Origin: Paramecium tetraurelia
Taxonomy: Eukaryota; Ciliophora; Oligohymenophorea; Peniculida; Parameciidae
Length of the DNA stretch: 64,000 bases
NCBI RefSeq assembly: GCF_000165425.1
Contig: NW_001799012.1
Span: 128,159 to 192,158 of the forward strand
Direction: 5' to 3'
Shown: in pieces, positions 12,488-24,432 of the stretch
How positions within the stretch are numbered: position 1 is the first letter of the stretch
Layout: each line of letters begins with the position of its first letter
The notes under the pieces: model-generated
What the model was told of the DNA's origin: nothing
Seen by the model: only the letters and a program-made list of their open reading frames with translations
The model's database searches: none
Program-made: the position numbers and the translations under genes

Positions 12488-13513
12488 TTTTAATTTAATA
12501 AATAAATTTTCATTATTCCTCCCCTTGTCCCAATCTATACTTTCACAGGTTAATCCCCAATCAACCACTTTTGGCAATTGTTCCCAAGAATCCCTCAGTT
12601 TCCCTTCTCTCTAGCCAATCCAAACAAATTCAATAAACATTTAAAACACAATAAATGTTGCCCTCAATTAGTTCTATATTCAAGTAATAACTTAAAATCT
12701 TTGGTATATCATAAAAAAGTATTATAAGTATTAATAAAAATATTATAATTGAAAACACTCTATCAGAAATTTTAATTAATATTTCTAATAACTCCAATTA
12801 TTTCAAATTAAATAGGGGGGTAATCAAAAACACATCCTGAATAATCATAATTATGAATAAGATTATTCTTAAATCCTGTTCTTTCCAATAATTCTCAGTG
12901 TTTTGGAAGAGTTTAATGTAAAGGCTATTAATTAAAAGTGTTTCATAATAATCTATATTATAAATTTCAAATTATAATCATTGTTGAAAAATCCAATATA
13001 AATTAAAATTATATAAAAATATACAAGAAAACTGATTTTACCGTCATTTCATTTATATAATGATGTACCAAACTCTAATTACATTTATAGTTTTAATTAT
13101 TTTGCATAAAATACTAAAGTGAAAAATCAATTAATAAGTGAAGATATTGGTTAATAGTAAAGGGAATATATTATATTATGTGTTTATTCTGTATCTTGTA
13201 ATAATTCTTAAATTTTAAAAATTATTAGATATATTTGTTCTTTTTTTAAAATAAATTATGATAAATAAAATACAAAAAATAATTAATTAATTAATTAATT
13301 GCAATTATTTGATTTATTTTTCAAATTAAATATAACTAACAAGTGAAAAAGAGTGCAAGAACAAATTCAAAGAGGAAAATCTTTGATAAATTTCAATCAT
13401 AAAGTTAGATACTAAAATTTAGAATGTTCACTTTGGTTTGGAAAACGCCAGAATTAAATTAGACTATTGGAACCATTTATTAAATAATATAGATATTAGA
13501 TATATAGATAAAA
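12488..13513. other. Intergenic spacer between the tandem PAS genes
   Basis: The first 150 bases (12490-12640) are clearly less AT-rich than the rest and stay open on the minus strand in frame with the gene at 12487. Beyond 12660 the DNA is AT-rich with no gene seen; a TTAA-type simple repeat lies at 13281-13300. The spacer must hold the promoter of copy A and the 3' end region of copy B. Confidence 0.5.
13281..13300. repeat. AATT simple repeat
   Basis: Five consecutive AATT units, self-complementary, within AT-rich spacer DNA. Probably simple low-complexity sequence; no function is claimed. Confidence 0.8.
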
Positions 13514-16500
13514 TCACACATCAATATCATTTATCTGTATGTTGTCTTTGATGTAGGCTTTAATAGATCTAATATTTTGGATAACTCTCAAAGGAATCAT
13601 CATGATCATGGCTCTTGTTCTCCAAATGTCTTTGGTCATTTTAACAACCAATGGCAACCACAATATAAAATATATAACGAACAAAAGAACTTCAAATACA
13701 ATGAAGAATGCAAGAAGCTAAGTTCTACTACTTTCCATATCTTGGTAAATTCCCTCAATCATTTTTTTAATTAAATAACGAAATGTTCCTCTATGATAAT
13801 TGTCCTGCATTTATCTTGCCTCTTTTGTGTGATTGAAATTATTAAGATTTAGAACTAAATTTGTTGTATTATCTTAATTTTTAGTGATATTCTTAAACGT
13901 AGCAAATCCACGAGCCAATTAAGTAAAATTAGCTTTCGAATTATTCCAAAATTAATCATATATGGTCATTATGTACCTCAAATTTTCAAAGTAACGAGCA
14001 ACTCCAACTGCCATTCCCTAAAAGATGGCTCCATCTGCAAAAGTCTAACAATCTTACTCAATAACTTCATTCATTACAGTTGCCATAATTGTACACGGTT
14101 GAGACATAAACATTTCCTTAAAAGCATCAAGGTATATTTGATTAGTAATTTCTACATTTAAAGAATGTTCTTGGTGCATGGATGAGTCTAAAGTATAAAG
14201 TGAATTAAGATTATTTTTCACAATTGTGTAAGCATCCTCATTCAAAATTGTTTAATTTCTATCCAAAAATAAAGCTCTTTCTCCTATATCAACAAATCTA
14301 TAAAAGCTTTCAGCCCTGGCAGTTGCATTGATTTCTGGTATCATTTGATCAAGGTTAGTAAGAAATGTATTGCTTAGAATATAATTCAACACAAAATATC
14401 CTTGAGTTACTGACAAAACAAAAAATATGCCAAAAATAAAGTTTCTTTGATCTTTATTAGTATTCTTAAACTTTTTCTTCTTTCTCTTTGTCTTCAACGT
14501 CTTATTTAACTCTTCCTACTCCTCCTTTTCCCCATCGTCTATTTCTGACATCATCTCATCATCTTCACCCATTTACAAATTAGAAATAAAGTTCTCACTT
14601 TTATTATACAGATATTTAACAGTTTTGTCTGGGAGATCTAAAAACATGGCTAAGACTTCTTCTTAGTTTTTGCTTACAGATATCATAGCAATAATCATAA
14701 TGATCAAACCAAGTCCTATAGCAGCAGCTGAGACTCCTAGAATTAATAGGAATGTTTCGCCATTGTTCTAAGTTTTGATTCTCAACTCATTAGCGTACAT
14801 AGTAGAAAATAATCTTAGTTAATAGATTAAACTATTCAAGGAATTATAAAGCACAAACTTTACATCAATGTCCTTCATACTGATATTGGCAATATTCTTT
14901 TCTCTGATTATAAGTGATTTACTGATTATTTATTAAATTGCTTCAGATAAATCATACAATTATTCATTGCCATCACTCGATCTCATTGTGACAATATCAG
15001 TACTTAGTTATTTTACGATTGAATCACTTAAGCCTACATTAGACAGCATCAACTCTTTATTTAAATTATCAACATTAGTAATTGAGTTATTCAATTTAGT
15101 TTTCCATGTCGTCTCATAGGCCTTTTTATCAGCATCTGTTTTTAATTGCCAAACATCTAAATTTAACATTAAGAGATTCTGAACACTCGTTGTTATCGTT
15201 TAGAGTTCTGCATTTCTTTAATTTTAGCTCCTAACCAAAAGGATTGTATTATAAATGTCCTCATATTATGCATAGATAATGAAGAAATCCACGAAAGAAA
15301 GCACGACCAAAATCAATGCAAGTATATTTGCAGTCCAACCTAATTTGGTGATCACTTTGGGTGTTTAATTACTATTAATAATTTAGTATAGATTCTTTCT
15401 GGATCTAAAAATGTTATTCTACTCGTTTCTTTATTAATCATTCTCTATTGCTTATTCTTAATTATTTTAAAATACGCTATTCTTCCCAATCTCCTCATCA
15501 TCTGACATTATTTCATCCTTATCATCTATGTCCTAGATCCTGTTTTCAAACAATCTTAATATTTTAATACCTTCTCCATAGTTAATTTTATTGTTTAAAT
15601 TCTATTCCTCAGATTTATCAGTCTTCATTTATGATCTTATATTCCCTGTATTCAGAACATCAACCTAATTTGAGGATATCATAGATGATTAATCATTTTA
15701 ATCCCATAAGATGGTTTAATCTACCCTCTAAGAATTAGTATCTGCTACAAATTCACCACTAAACATAGCACGTTGAGGGTTAAACTTGAATTATAAGCTG
15801 CTCCCACTCTTCAAAGCATTGTTGTTTGCAAGCAACTCTTAATTGACACTTTGATCTTATCCTTACTATTCTAATCTTACGACGTACCCAGCAAGTGAAT
15901 CAATTGTATCATTCATTACTTCGCTCATGTAACACATGAATGTTATTTGGTCTTGTTCCTTCTCTTCTGTTATATTAGAATTACTGAATTATGACTATTA
16001 GGCTGAAAACTACAGCAGTCCTCCTAGTTTAGTTAAGTATTATGATTTATTTTCTGCAAATTTAGGGAAAATATCTAGCAAAGACACCTTTTTGTGGGAA
16101 ATCACTTTCTAATCAATACTCAACAATGGGATACAGGAGGCTGATATAGAATCTATAACTTCCTCTGAATCAGTAATGATGTAGCATGTGGGTCTGAATA
16201 TTTTAGGTAATCTAAATTGTGCAGCCAATTATAAATTGTCATCCAAAGATTGAATGATTTTCAACATTAAAAAACATGGAGCTATGTAATTTGATTTCAA
16301 TTTAATGTAGATTAGTCTCTCTTTGTTAATATTTTTATTGTCATTTGTCTAAAGGAAGTGTTCGACATAAGAATCATGGAACTTAGCATAAAGATTTGGC
16401 ATAAAAATGTTGATCTTTCTATTTATCATTTCCGACTTGCTATATCCAAATAAATTGCAACATGATAAATTTAAATTGATTATCTAAGCAAATTTCTCAG

Positions 16501-18438
16501 CCGCTGTTGAAACCAAAGTAGTGGGATTAGGTTCTTAACTTAAATCTTCACCACTTAATATCGAAATCATCTATTTATTCTTGTTCTTACTATTTTACTA
16601 TTATAGTCTACGAGCCTTCTCTAATAATTCTTCTCCGTAATCTTTATCTTATAACACTTCAATAATGAATTTTCCATATAATCTCATTGCTTTAGGCAGA
16701 TTTTGTGTCATCATTTGCATTTTATTCCACAGCTCTTCAACTTAAGTAATTGCTAAATTAATCTTGGCTCCAATATTGTTCATTTTACCTAAATCAGGGG
16801 AGTCTTCCTATAATTAGGACCAGAAGTCCATATGCATAAGGGTTGCTCTTTCAATTTTATTCTAAAATGATCTCATGTGATTTTGAAATGCTAATTCTGT
16901 TGCAACATCCAAATTACCCATATTTTCATTCTATGCTGCATTCATTTCATATTCTACAATTTACTTATACCTAAAAATTATGAATTCATTATCAAAGCTT
17001 GGACATAATTACTCGGTTTATATTAGTTCATTTAAAGCTTATTACCTCTACTTCATTAGATCCAGCAGAAACAACGAGTATCTCAATCTTAAGGATATTT
17101 CGTTTGGGAATCTTTTTATTTGATTGAAATAAATTTAACCTAGAACCATCAGTAAATCAACATCTCTTTCCTGAAGGTTTTAATCCTTAAAGAATGGTTT
17201 AGCCAATCTCTAATTTGGTAGTTTCTTTTATTTTAAATAACAATCCTCTCTTGCACAAGTGGCTCTGTGTATTTCTAGGAATCCATCAATCATTAATTAT
17301 GAATCTGCATCTTAAATGTTGTACAGTTTGATAAGATGATCTGTCAAATTCAGGACATCTTGGGGATCTGTAACCTTATTTAGATTAGTCAAAAGCAAAT
17401 CATAATTCAACTTTTCGGTTTTTAAAACTGCTATGATCATTAATGGTAATCCTGATAACCAAGCATAGATTGTTCCAAAAAACAACTAACCCTCAAGGAA
17501 CTTAGCAAAACATAATAGGATGACACTCCACATATTAACAGATACAAGCATAGACCACATTTTAGCTATGTAAACATTATTGTGTGGATTTTCAATGTGC
17601 ATTTTCCAAAACACAATAAAACTGCCAACCAACATAATCAGAATAAATAGGTAATCATATGATCTTCCCACCATAAATGTATAGCATATGATCATCACTA
17701 GTTCATAGGTTAGAAAAATTGTTAAATTTCTACCAGACTTCTTAGAGTGAGGTTCTTTAGGTAGATATCTTGGTTCATAATAAATCATAGCAAAAGTAAT
17801 ACAAAATAGATAGAATATAACAATTCCCAAAATGGATACAATACCATGTACTATATGCACTCCTTACCAGCAAGTAACATCATTAAAAATTTAGTTTACA
17901 TTATCTCCATTTTCATCCGTTGTGCAAGCAATCAAAGAAAAAAATAGATCCATGATTGGCATGTAGAGAATTGAGAGGAACATTTGAATCAAAATTCTCA
18001 AAATGTATATTGGCCATGTAAATGCTGATTTCAATCTATAGCTTAGAAAGAAGATCAGCATGAATGCAAAGACTACCAAACCTAAGCAGACATACATCAT
18101 AGCAACGAGGGCTGGAAATGATAGCATTTTAAAGTAAGGAACTAGCATCGAATATCTTGTTAGCTTATTTAACATTACCCAAATATCTTATTAAGCCATT
18201 CGGTTACTTCAAAAGTCTACCAAATTTTCCATGTTTGACGATTGAAGATGATGTAAGTCGCTTAAAAGAACTGAATGATGATGGCTAGTAAATTGAGAAC
18301 GATTGATTGTTCTTCCTCCTTCAAGAGCGATTGAGTCACTTTGAAATATATCAATTTGACTTCGTTTTGAATTTTATCTATTGCGGATTTATCCTAATCC
18401 AGAGAAGATTTGCCACCAAAGTTAGACTTTAATTCCAT
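13514..18438 (-). CDS. Giant multi-pass membrane protein with PAS domain (TmcB-like), copy B
   Basis: Seen: about 1,633 residues after one 23-nt intron at 18156-18178, whose 3' end is AAG. Starts MELKSNFGGKSS like copy A and follows it domain by domain: N-terminal TM bundle, Cys-containing helical repeats, PAS-like fold near plus-strand 16250-16500, TM, luminal stretch, three C-terminal TMs. It ends with RGTFRYLIKKM before the last TM. Copy A has an intron just before the matching RGTFRYL that copy B lacks, and both have an intron at the same site after NKIFG. Inference: paired membrane sensors or scaffolds; the role is not known from sequence. Confidence 0.75.
16619..16960 (-). repeat. Near-identical patch shared by the two PAS paralogues (copy B)
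   Basis: Partner of 10654-10985. Differences are scattered single bases, mostly third positions, over about 330 bases; similarity falls away on both sides. Confidence 0.7.
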
Positions 18439-18464
18439 TATATTTGATAATAATAATTTAAAAT
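18439..18464. promoter_or_regulatory. 26-bp divergent intergenic space between two start codons
   Basis: The minus-strand PAS gene starts at 18438 and the plus-strand coiled-coil gene at 18465. The space between is pure AT-rich sequence without any recognised motif. Both transcripts must start within it or inside each other's first exon, so it is a minimal bidirectional promoter or the 5' ends overlap. Confidence 0.5.
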
Positions 18465-20176
18465 ATGTCTAACGAAATTATTTTAGAAACAGTACGGGAA
18501 TTGCTACCAGACATTGAGAAAGAGATCCGAGAACAAGTAAGCCAGGAATTGCAAATGGAATATCAAATTAAATTTCAATAAGAAATAGATGAATTGTCCC
18601 AATTTAATGAGGAACAAATAAGGGCCGAATTAGAAAAGCAAATAAGAATTGACTATGAACAATAGAAGGAACAATTGGCTCAAGACGTCATTCGCGAATT
18701 CGATGATTCTCTTCAAAGAGGTTAATTGGAGCAATAATTAAGATTCAAAATGTAAGAGGAGTTGGAAGAGCAAATTAATGACGAGGTTTCAAAAAAATCC
18801 AAATAAATCAGATTGTAATATAAGAAAAGGCTCGAATAAGAGAAAAATCAGTTGTAGAAGGATTTTGAGTTAGAATGGAAACAAAGAGTCGAGGCTGAGA
18901 AAAAAAGATTGGAAAGAGAAAAGAGTGAAATTGCAAGATTGAAGTCAGTGGAGTATGTAAAACTGAAAAAATTACAAGATGAATAAAAAAAGCACGGTTA
19001 ATTATTAAAAGATTAAGAAACTAAATATTAAGATATTATGAAATCCCTTCAAAAATAAATATAAGATTTGACATAATAATTAGAAATAGCTTTATAAGAT
19101 TAAATTATCTAAGAAAAATTAAGAAGTTAATAAGAGAATTTTGATAGCTTTGATTAAGATAAATTAATAAACTTTCCACTTTAAAAATAAGAATAGGTTT
19201 AAAATCATAAATCCATTCCAATCTACTAGCATAAATAAATTACAGAAGACGAATCATAAGAATCTTCATAAACATAAGTGAATCTACATAATCATAAATA
19301 AAAACATAATAGTCAAAAAGCAGATTAATAAGAACAACAGAATTAACAAAAATTAAAGAATCCAAATAAGAAGTAACAAACATAGTATTAAAACCAATTG
19401 GAAAAGGGACTTAAATAATAGAAAGGTCATGTGGAAATATCAAAACCTTAACACTTTGATTAAGAAAATAATTAAAAATAGATGAATCGAATTGATACAA
19501 TTATAAAATAATATGATGAAATTCCAGTTTAAAAAGAACAGTTCATGAGTTACAATAGTTTATTTAAAGAAAGTGATCTTGATAATAGTAAAAATAAATA
19601 AATGAAATAAAGAAGATAAAAATTTGTAGAGAATCAAGAGTTAGATTAGAGACTCCAGACTAAATACTTAGGAATGTAAATCAATATTATGAATGACTTT
19701 ATTGTCGATTATGTTGGTAAGATATTTATTGATATTTATTAGAATTTCCTGAATATCATTAAGTTAAAATGTTGCTTTAGGAAATTATTGAATTATTTAA
19801 TTAATGGATGATTAGTTATTAAGAGAGAATTGAATTTTTCAAAAGGATTAAATAGATTGCAAATTCAAATTTTAGAGATATTATTCCATTCATACAAACA
19901 TAAATCCATAAATTTAAGCTGATCTAAAACTATTATTCTGATTTCTAAAAACGATTCAATCTTAAGAATTAGATTATGGCCAATTTTAGCTAATTTAGTA
20001 AATGCAAATGCTTATTTGATTAATTAAATTAATTAAATTTGAAATCAATTAATTTATCAGTTTTAGGATGTGACTTCTAGGAAATGGTACAACTTGACTA
20101 ATGGGAAAAAGACTTTTTAGAAAGAGAAGAACTAAAGTCATAAATTTTGTGTAAAATATAATCGAAATTAATATGA
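18465..20176 (+). CDS. Long coiled-coil protein, 561 aa
   Basis: Seen: one 26-nt intron near residue 415; spliced length is exactly 562 codons. The first ~230 residues are an almost unbroken charged helix rich in Glu, Gln, Lys and Leu (QEELEEQINDEVSKKSKQIR). A Gln/Asn/His-rich linker follows, then a C-terminal helical region (EIIELFNQWMISYQERIEFF). No motor, catalytic or membrane domain. Many Gln codons are TAA or TAG. Known: such proteins are common in ciliate basal bodies and cortex, but nothing here is diagnostic. It shares a 26-bp promoter region with PAS copy B. Confidence 0.75.
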
Positions 20177-20801
20177 TGTTATTTTATAAATTTATTATTA
20201 ATAAAACTATATAATTTTGATTTGGGTATGAAGGAAAAAGAATTTAATCAATAGAACTCTAACTCAAAATGATTAATATAAATATATTTAAACCAAATGA
20301 TAAAGATGGCAATATAGTCCTCAATATAATATATTTATTTTGATGTCCATGATTCTATAATAGAATAAGGAAGGGTACAGCATTAGAATAATAGAATATA
20401 CAGCATTAATTATATCGATTGAATGCTTTATGATAATTTGATATTTGTATGAATTTTCCTCCAAAATAGTTGCTGCTTAAATTGAATAAATAATTATTAT
20501 TTATTTAATGATCTACAAGAAAACTTATGTTTCAGTTATTAATTGCACTGTCATAGTTTTTTAAAATATCAGGAACAATAGAAAAATCATTTCTATCCAT
20601 CTAATCATGACATCAACATAAAATTTTAATTTACTTTCTTAACATATCTGTTTTTGACTCCATTTGTTTGTAATTCAAAACTTACCTACAAATTTTATAT
20701 GCTTTACAATTAAGTGATCTCGTGCATTTCCCAGGACTTGATGTTACAGTATGTTTCATATATATTAATGTTAATTTTTAAAAAAATATCTTAAAATTTT
20801 A
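20177..20801. other. AT-rich convergent intergenic region, no gene seen
   Basis: Lies between the ends of two converging genes. Both strands contain frequent TGA in every frame and no conserved peptide was seen. Confidence 0.5.
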
Positions 20802-21456
20802 TCATCTTGTAAAAAAATTTCCTTTATTATTCCTCGAGTATCCAGGATTGGTACTTTTTGAATGATAATCGTTGATAATATATGGCAATTTACCTACTCC
20901 CGGAAGGTTAGAACTAAATGAGTACTTAAAATTACTGATTAGCTTCATATTTCTTTAACACTTTTAATCTTTTCAAACTTTGGACTTGCTCGAGCAATTC
21001 AGACTTCTTTAAGAAAATATCACTATCTCTAATTAGATCTTCAACTATATGATTATGCATAGTGGTTTTAGGTATAGAACTAGTTCTTTCATCATATAGT
21101 AAACTTTCCTTAAATTATTTCAGGCTGATGGTTTTCTTGAATTAAGTTTCAGTTTATTTTTCAATTTAAGGTAGAGTTTCTTGCTTTTCCTGTTAAGGTA
21201 CAATTTCCTGTGGCAATTGAACATGTTTTTCTTCTTAATGTACAGGTTCAGGCAGTCTTTGAGTTTTGTGGCCCCAAAATCGATCAATCATAGATTTATG
21301 TGGGATTTACTTATCCTTTTCTATCAGATCTAGAACTCTAGTAGAATCTTAAGTTAATCGAACATAGTATTTATTATTGATTGATAATGGATCATCTCTG
21401 TAACGGGTAGTATTTGCAATTTTCTAATGAATCAATTTATAGTTTTTAGATGACAT
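20802..21456 (-). CDS. Uncharacterised 210-aa protein
   Basis: Seen: ATG at 21456, one 22-nt intron near the end, stop TGA at 20802-20804; 211 codons after splicing. The N-terminus is basic (KIANTTRYRDDPLSINNKYY), the middle Gln/Glu/Pro-rich, then a short amphipathic helix (SELLEQVQSLKRLKVLKKYE) and a C-terminal tail ending STNPGYSRNNKGNFFTR. The intron is inferred because splicing gives this tail and a clean stop; unspliced reading gives a long unlikely extension. No domain is recognised. Confidence 0.6.
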
Positions 21457-22130
21457 TTTTTATTAATTAATAATTAATTTTTGATTGGTTAAATTTCATA
21501 AAGATGTAGATAGAAAATAAAGTTAGGAAAAAGTAAACAGCATTTAAATAGGATTGAAATCATATTTAGGATAAGTTTTAATCATTGTTTAATTGATTTC
21601 TGCTGATCATTCATGATTTATAAACTTAAAATAAGATAAGAGAATCTAAGTTTATAGAAGTTCACTTAGTCAATAAGGATGTATTAGAGATAACCTCAAG
21701 ATAGAATTCAGATAATTAATTTATCTAGAGTACTTATTATTGCTTAGGCATTTTTAACTACCTTTAGGAAGTTATTATTGACTTGCTTCGGCAATTCGAT
21801 AAGGTCTTGTTGATATTAATTATTTGCTTATGCTCTTATAAATGATCCTTATCTATTCAGATGTAGAACTATTTTACAATTTAATAATTCAAATATGTTC
21901 TTGAAATTTGCATTTATAAATTGTTAAATTTAGTCTCAATTTCTTATTTGAATATTCACTAAATGAAATACTATTCATTTAATACTGCTATAGAATGTAA
22001 GATTGTTGTTGTAAAAATATTGCATAATTAAAGCATTAACCTAATTTTTGAATTGAATCTTCTAAGAACAGGTTGTTATGAGGTTTTTAAATATTGGTTA
22101 TTATTTATGTTTATTATAGATCATATTATT
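21457..22130. other. AT-rich intergenic region, no gene seen
   Basis: About 0.67 kb upstream of the gene at 21456 and downstream of the UQCRH-like gene. Open frames here are short and cut by TGA; an apparent plus-strand frame at 22053-22409 is antisense to the UQCRH-like gene and not supported. Confidence 0.5.
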
Positions 22131-22464
22131 TCAATGGAATATGAAACCGTGTTCATTACCTTTGAGTGCATGCTATATTTTAGGTTGAACACATGCTTCA
22201 ACACATGTGACCAAATCTCTATATGGATACATCTAGTTAGAGAATATATGTTAAATGTACACAATTCTTCTCAGGATCTGCATTTTTCAATGATAAGAAT
22301 GCTTTTACGCATCTGTCGTATTTATCATCATACCATTTACATTATGGTCTGCAGTATTAAATTAATAAATCCTTTGGATCTTTTCCTTATTCTATCATTG
22401 TCTTTATAGCAGATGGGTAGTTTTCATTAATTTTCCCTTCTCCAAAATTAACTTAATTAGACAT
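22131..22464 (-). CDS. UQCRH: Complex III hinge protein (UQCRH/QCR6-like)
   Basis: Seen: 101 residues after a 28-nt intron. The core reads CRPQCKWYDDKYDRCVKAF, then C in EKNC, and after the intron CMYPYRDLVTCVEACVQPKI. The Cys pattern (C-x3-C-x9-C ... C-x9-C-x3-C region) and the CRPQC start match the hinge subunit of the mitochondrial cytochrome bc1 complex, which assists cytochrome c docking and is held by intramolecular disulfides. Without the intron the second half leaves the Cys pattern. The usual acidic N-terminus is not obvious here; it begins MSNQVNFGEGKINENYPS. Confidence 0.78.
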
Positions 22465-22531
22465 TTTTTCTCAAAAAATTAATTTAATTAATATCTTTTT
22501 TCTTATTATATTATATAATTAAAATTTTATC

Positions 22532-23427
22532 TCAATAGACAAACCTGGTGGATATTTCTAGATAATCCATTTGATCTGCCACTTTGTAAAGAAAATCTAA
22601 ATCTTCTTTAAAATCTTTATCGATTTCCTGTCTTCTTGCTAAAGCGGAGTAAAAGAATGGTAGAGAGAGCCCAATAAAAATGAACAAAATCGACTAAAGT
22701 CAATTATGCAAATATAATACATTAGCAACACGCTTTTGCATTTGCCTTTTCAATTATCTCATCTCGTCAGTATCACTCTTTTTTTATTGCCACTATTAAT
22801 TTATACCTTTAATATAATCCTTAACTTATTAGGCATAGCCAATCTGATGTGCTTTGAAAAAGAAGATTTTCCATTTGTTTTCTTTGGCAATAATGAATTC
22901 ATCTTAAGCCTTGTGTTCCTTTGTCATTTGTCTAGCAACAATATTCTCATAAACTTTGACTTCTTCTGGATTAATTTTTAGAGGTTCCTACATAAATTTT
23001 CTAAAATCCTCCTCAACAGTCTTCTCTTCAGTTGCCTCCTTATATTCCTTTTTTGTGAAAGTGAAATTGATCCCATCTTTGGTTTGTTTAGCTGTGTATT
23101 CATTCTTCTATGTAGTTTCTTCAGATTCGCTGCTTTGAGACCGCTCCTAATTTGCAAAGGCTCTTTCCTTAAATATGGTTTGATCATATGATTGCCGTTT
23201 TTCTGGAGTTTTAAGTGTGTTGTAGGCTTCCTAAATGAGCTTGAATCTAAAATGATATTTAAATTTCACCTATTGGTATCATTTCCCTTGTAAACATCAG
23301 GATGATAGATTTTGGCCAGTTTCAGATAGTTTTGTTTGATCTGTTTCTAGGTAGATGTGGCATTGAGTTCAAGAATAGTGTAATAGTTTATTTATTATGT
23401 ACTAAACCTATATATAATTTTTATCAT
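22532..23427 (-). CDS. J-domain (DnaJ/Hsp40) membrane protein, probably mitochondrial
   Basis: Seen: 281 residues with introns of 23 and 27 nt. J domain at residues ~14-75: NYYTILELNATSTQKQIKQN, the HPD motif in KIYHPDVYKG and TPEKRQSYD. No Gly/Phe-rich or zinc-finger region. One hydrophobic segment near residue 235 (SILFIFIGLSLPFFYSALA). The N-terminus MIKIIYRFSTQQ could be a short mitochondrial presequence. Known: the HPD loop stimulates Hsp70 ATPase; membrane J-proteins recruit Hsp70 to organelles. The start ATG overlaps the TGA of the upstream gene by four bases. Confidence 0.82.
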
Positions 23428-24041
23428 AATTATCTTTAACTTTTCACTATCTATGTATAAAATCTTATAAAATCTTATTCTGTAATTTCTTTGCCATCCC
23501 CAGAAATCACCTTCATAATTTCATTCAAGTCTTCCTCTTTGAGATGGTAGTGATCCAACTCTTAAGCCAGTCTCTTTAGGTCTTCCAAATTGATTGCTCC
23601 TTTCGCAGTTAGAGTTGTAAACAATTGTTTTAATTATTCCTCTTGTTGTGCCTCGCCCTATAATAATTGCTCGTCATATTTACAATGCACTGCAAATAAA
23701 TCTTCAAAAAATTGATAAAGTTTAGGTCCTCATCAACCTGAACCATTTTTGATAATACATTCGAAAATAAAGTTGATTCTTCATTCACTCTCAAAAGAGT
23801 ATTTTAGGCTTCAACATCTTTTGTCTGCATATCACGTAAATATCATACTCTTATTGTAAATGTACGCTGACTAGCAAATAAAAGAAATAAATCCATCATT
23901 TAGTTGACTTGGGTCTCTGTTAATCGTTACAAATCCTTCTCCTTTTTCCAACTCTTCACTTGATCATCCCTATACTTTTATAGTTCTATTTATTTTACTA
24001 AATATGATACCCTAAGGAGTTGCTTTCTTATAAATTAACAT
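23424..24041 (-). CDS. Centrin-like EF-hand protein with degenerate loops
   Basis: Seen: 180 residues after introns of 25, 24 (ending CAG) and 26 nt; without the third intron the frame breaks. The C-terminal half (LFTTLTAKGAINLEDLKRLA, EEDLNEIMKVISGDGKEITE, QDFIRFY) follows the helix-loop-helix spacing of centrin and calmodulin C-lobes. The calcium-binding loop positions lack most acidic ligands, so calcium binding is doubtful. The first half has a weaker similar pattern. Known: centrin-like proteins are abundant in ciliate cortex. The stop TGA overlaps the ATG of the J-domain gene. Confidence 0.55.
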
Positions 24042-24432
24042 TTAATAAAAATATCTAATTTTTATACATATTGTAATTCAACTATCCTCGTCATTTATCA
24101 CACTATCATTTACAGTTAATATATGAATATTATAAAATGGAAGAGCAATTAATGAAGTTAAGAAAGAGATTTTGATAAAAAATTTAATTATGCACAGGTT
24201 TATCGCAAAAATATGATATGATTTTTAGATCTATTATAAAAATCAATCATAATTTCTGTTATTTATATACAAGAATTAATACTTGTTGAATTTATTACAA
24301 ATTCTGCATATAATTAGGTATTTTTGTAATAAGGTAAAAATTCATCTTTGATCAGAAGGTTATTTACCATAAATATATTCTTCTAAATAGACAATAATCA
24401 AATTCAATAATTAATTTCTTTAAATAATAGAA
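24042..24432. other. AT-rich divergent intergenic region
   Basis: Separates the divergent EF-hand and small membrane-protein genes. Nothing recognised. Confidence 0.5.

Noticed and set aside
22053..22409. 118-aa plus-strand hydrophobic ORF
   Set aside because: It is the antisense of the UQCRH-like gene, which has a conserved Cys pattern and intron.
23640..23730. Apparent one-base deletion in the EF-hand gene
   Set aside because: A 26-nt GTA...TAG intron downstream restores the frame; total length is then a multiple of three.
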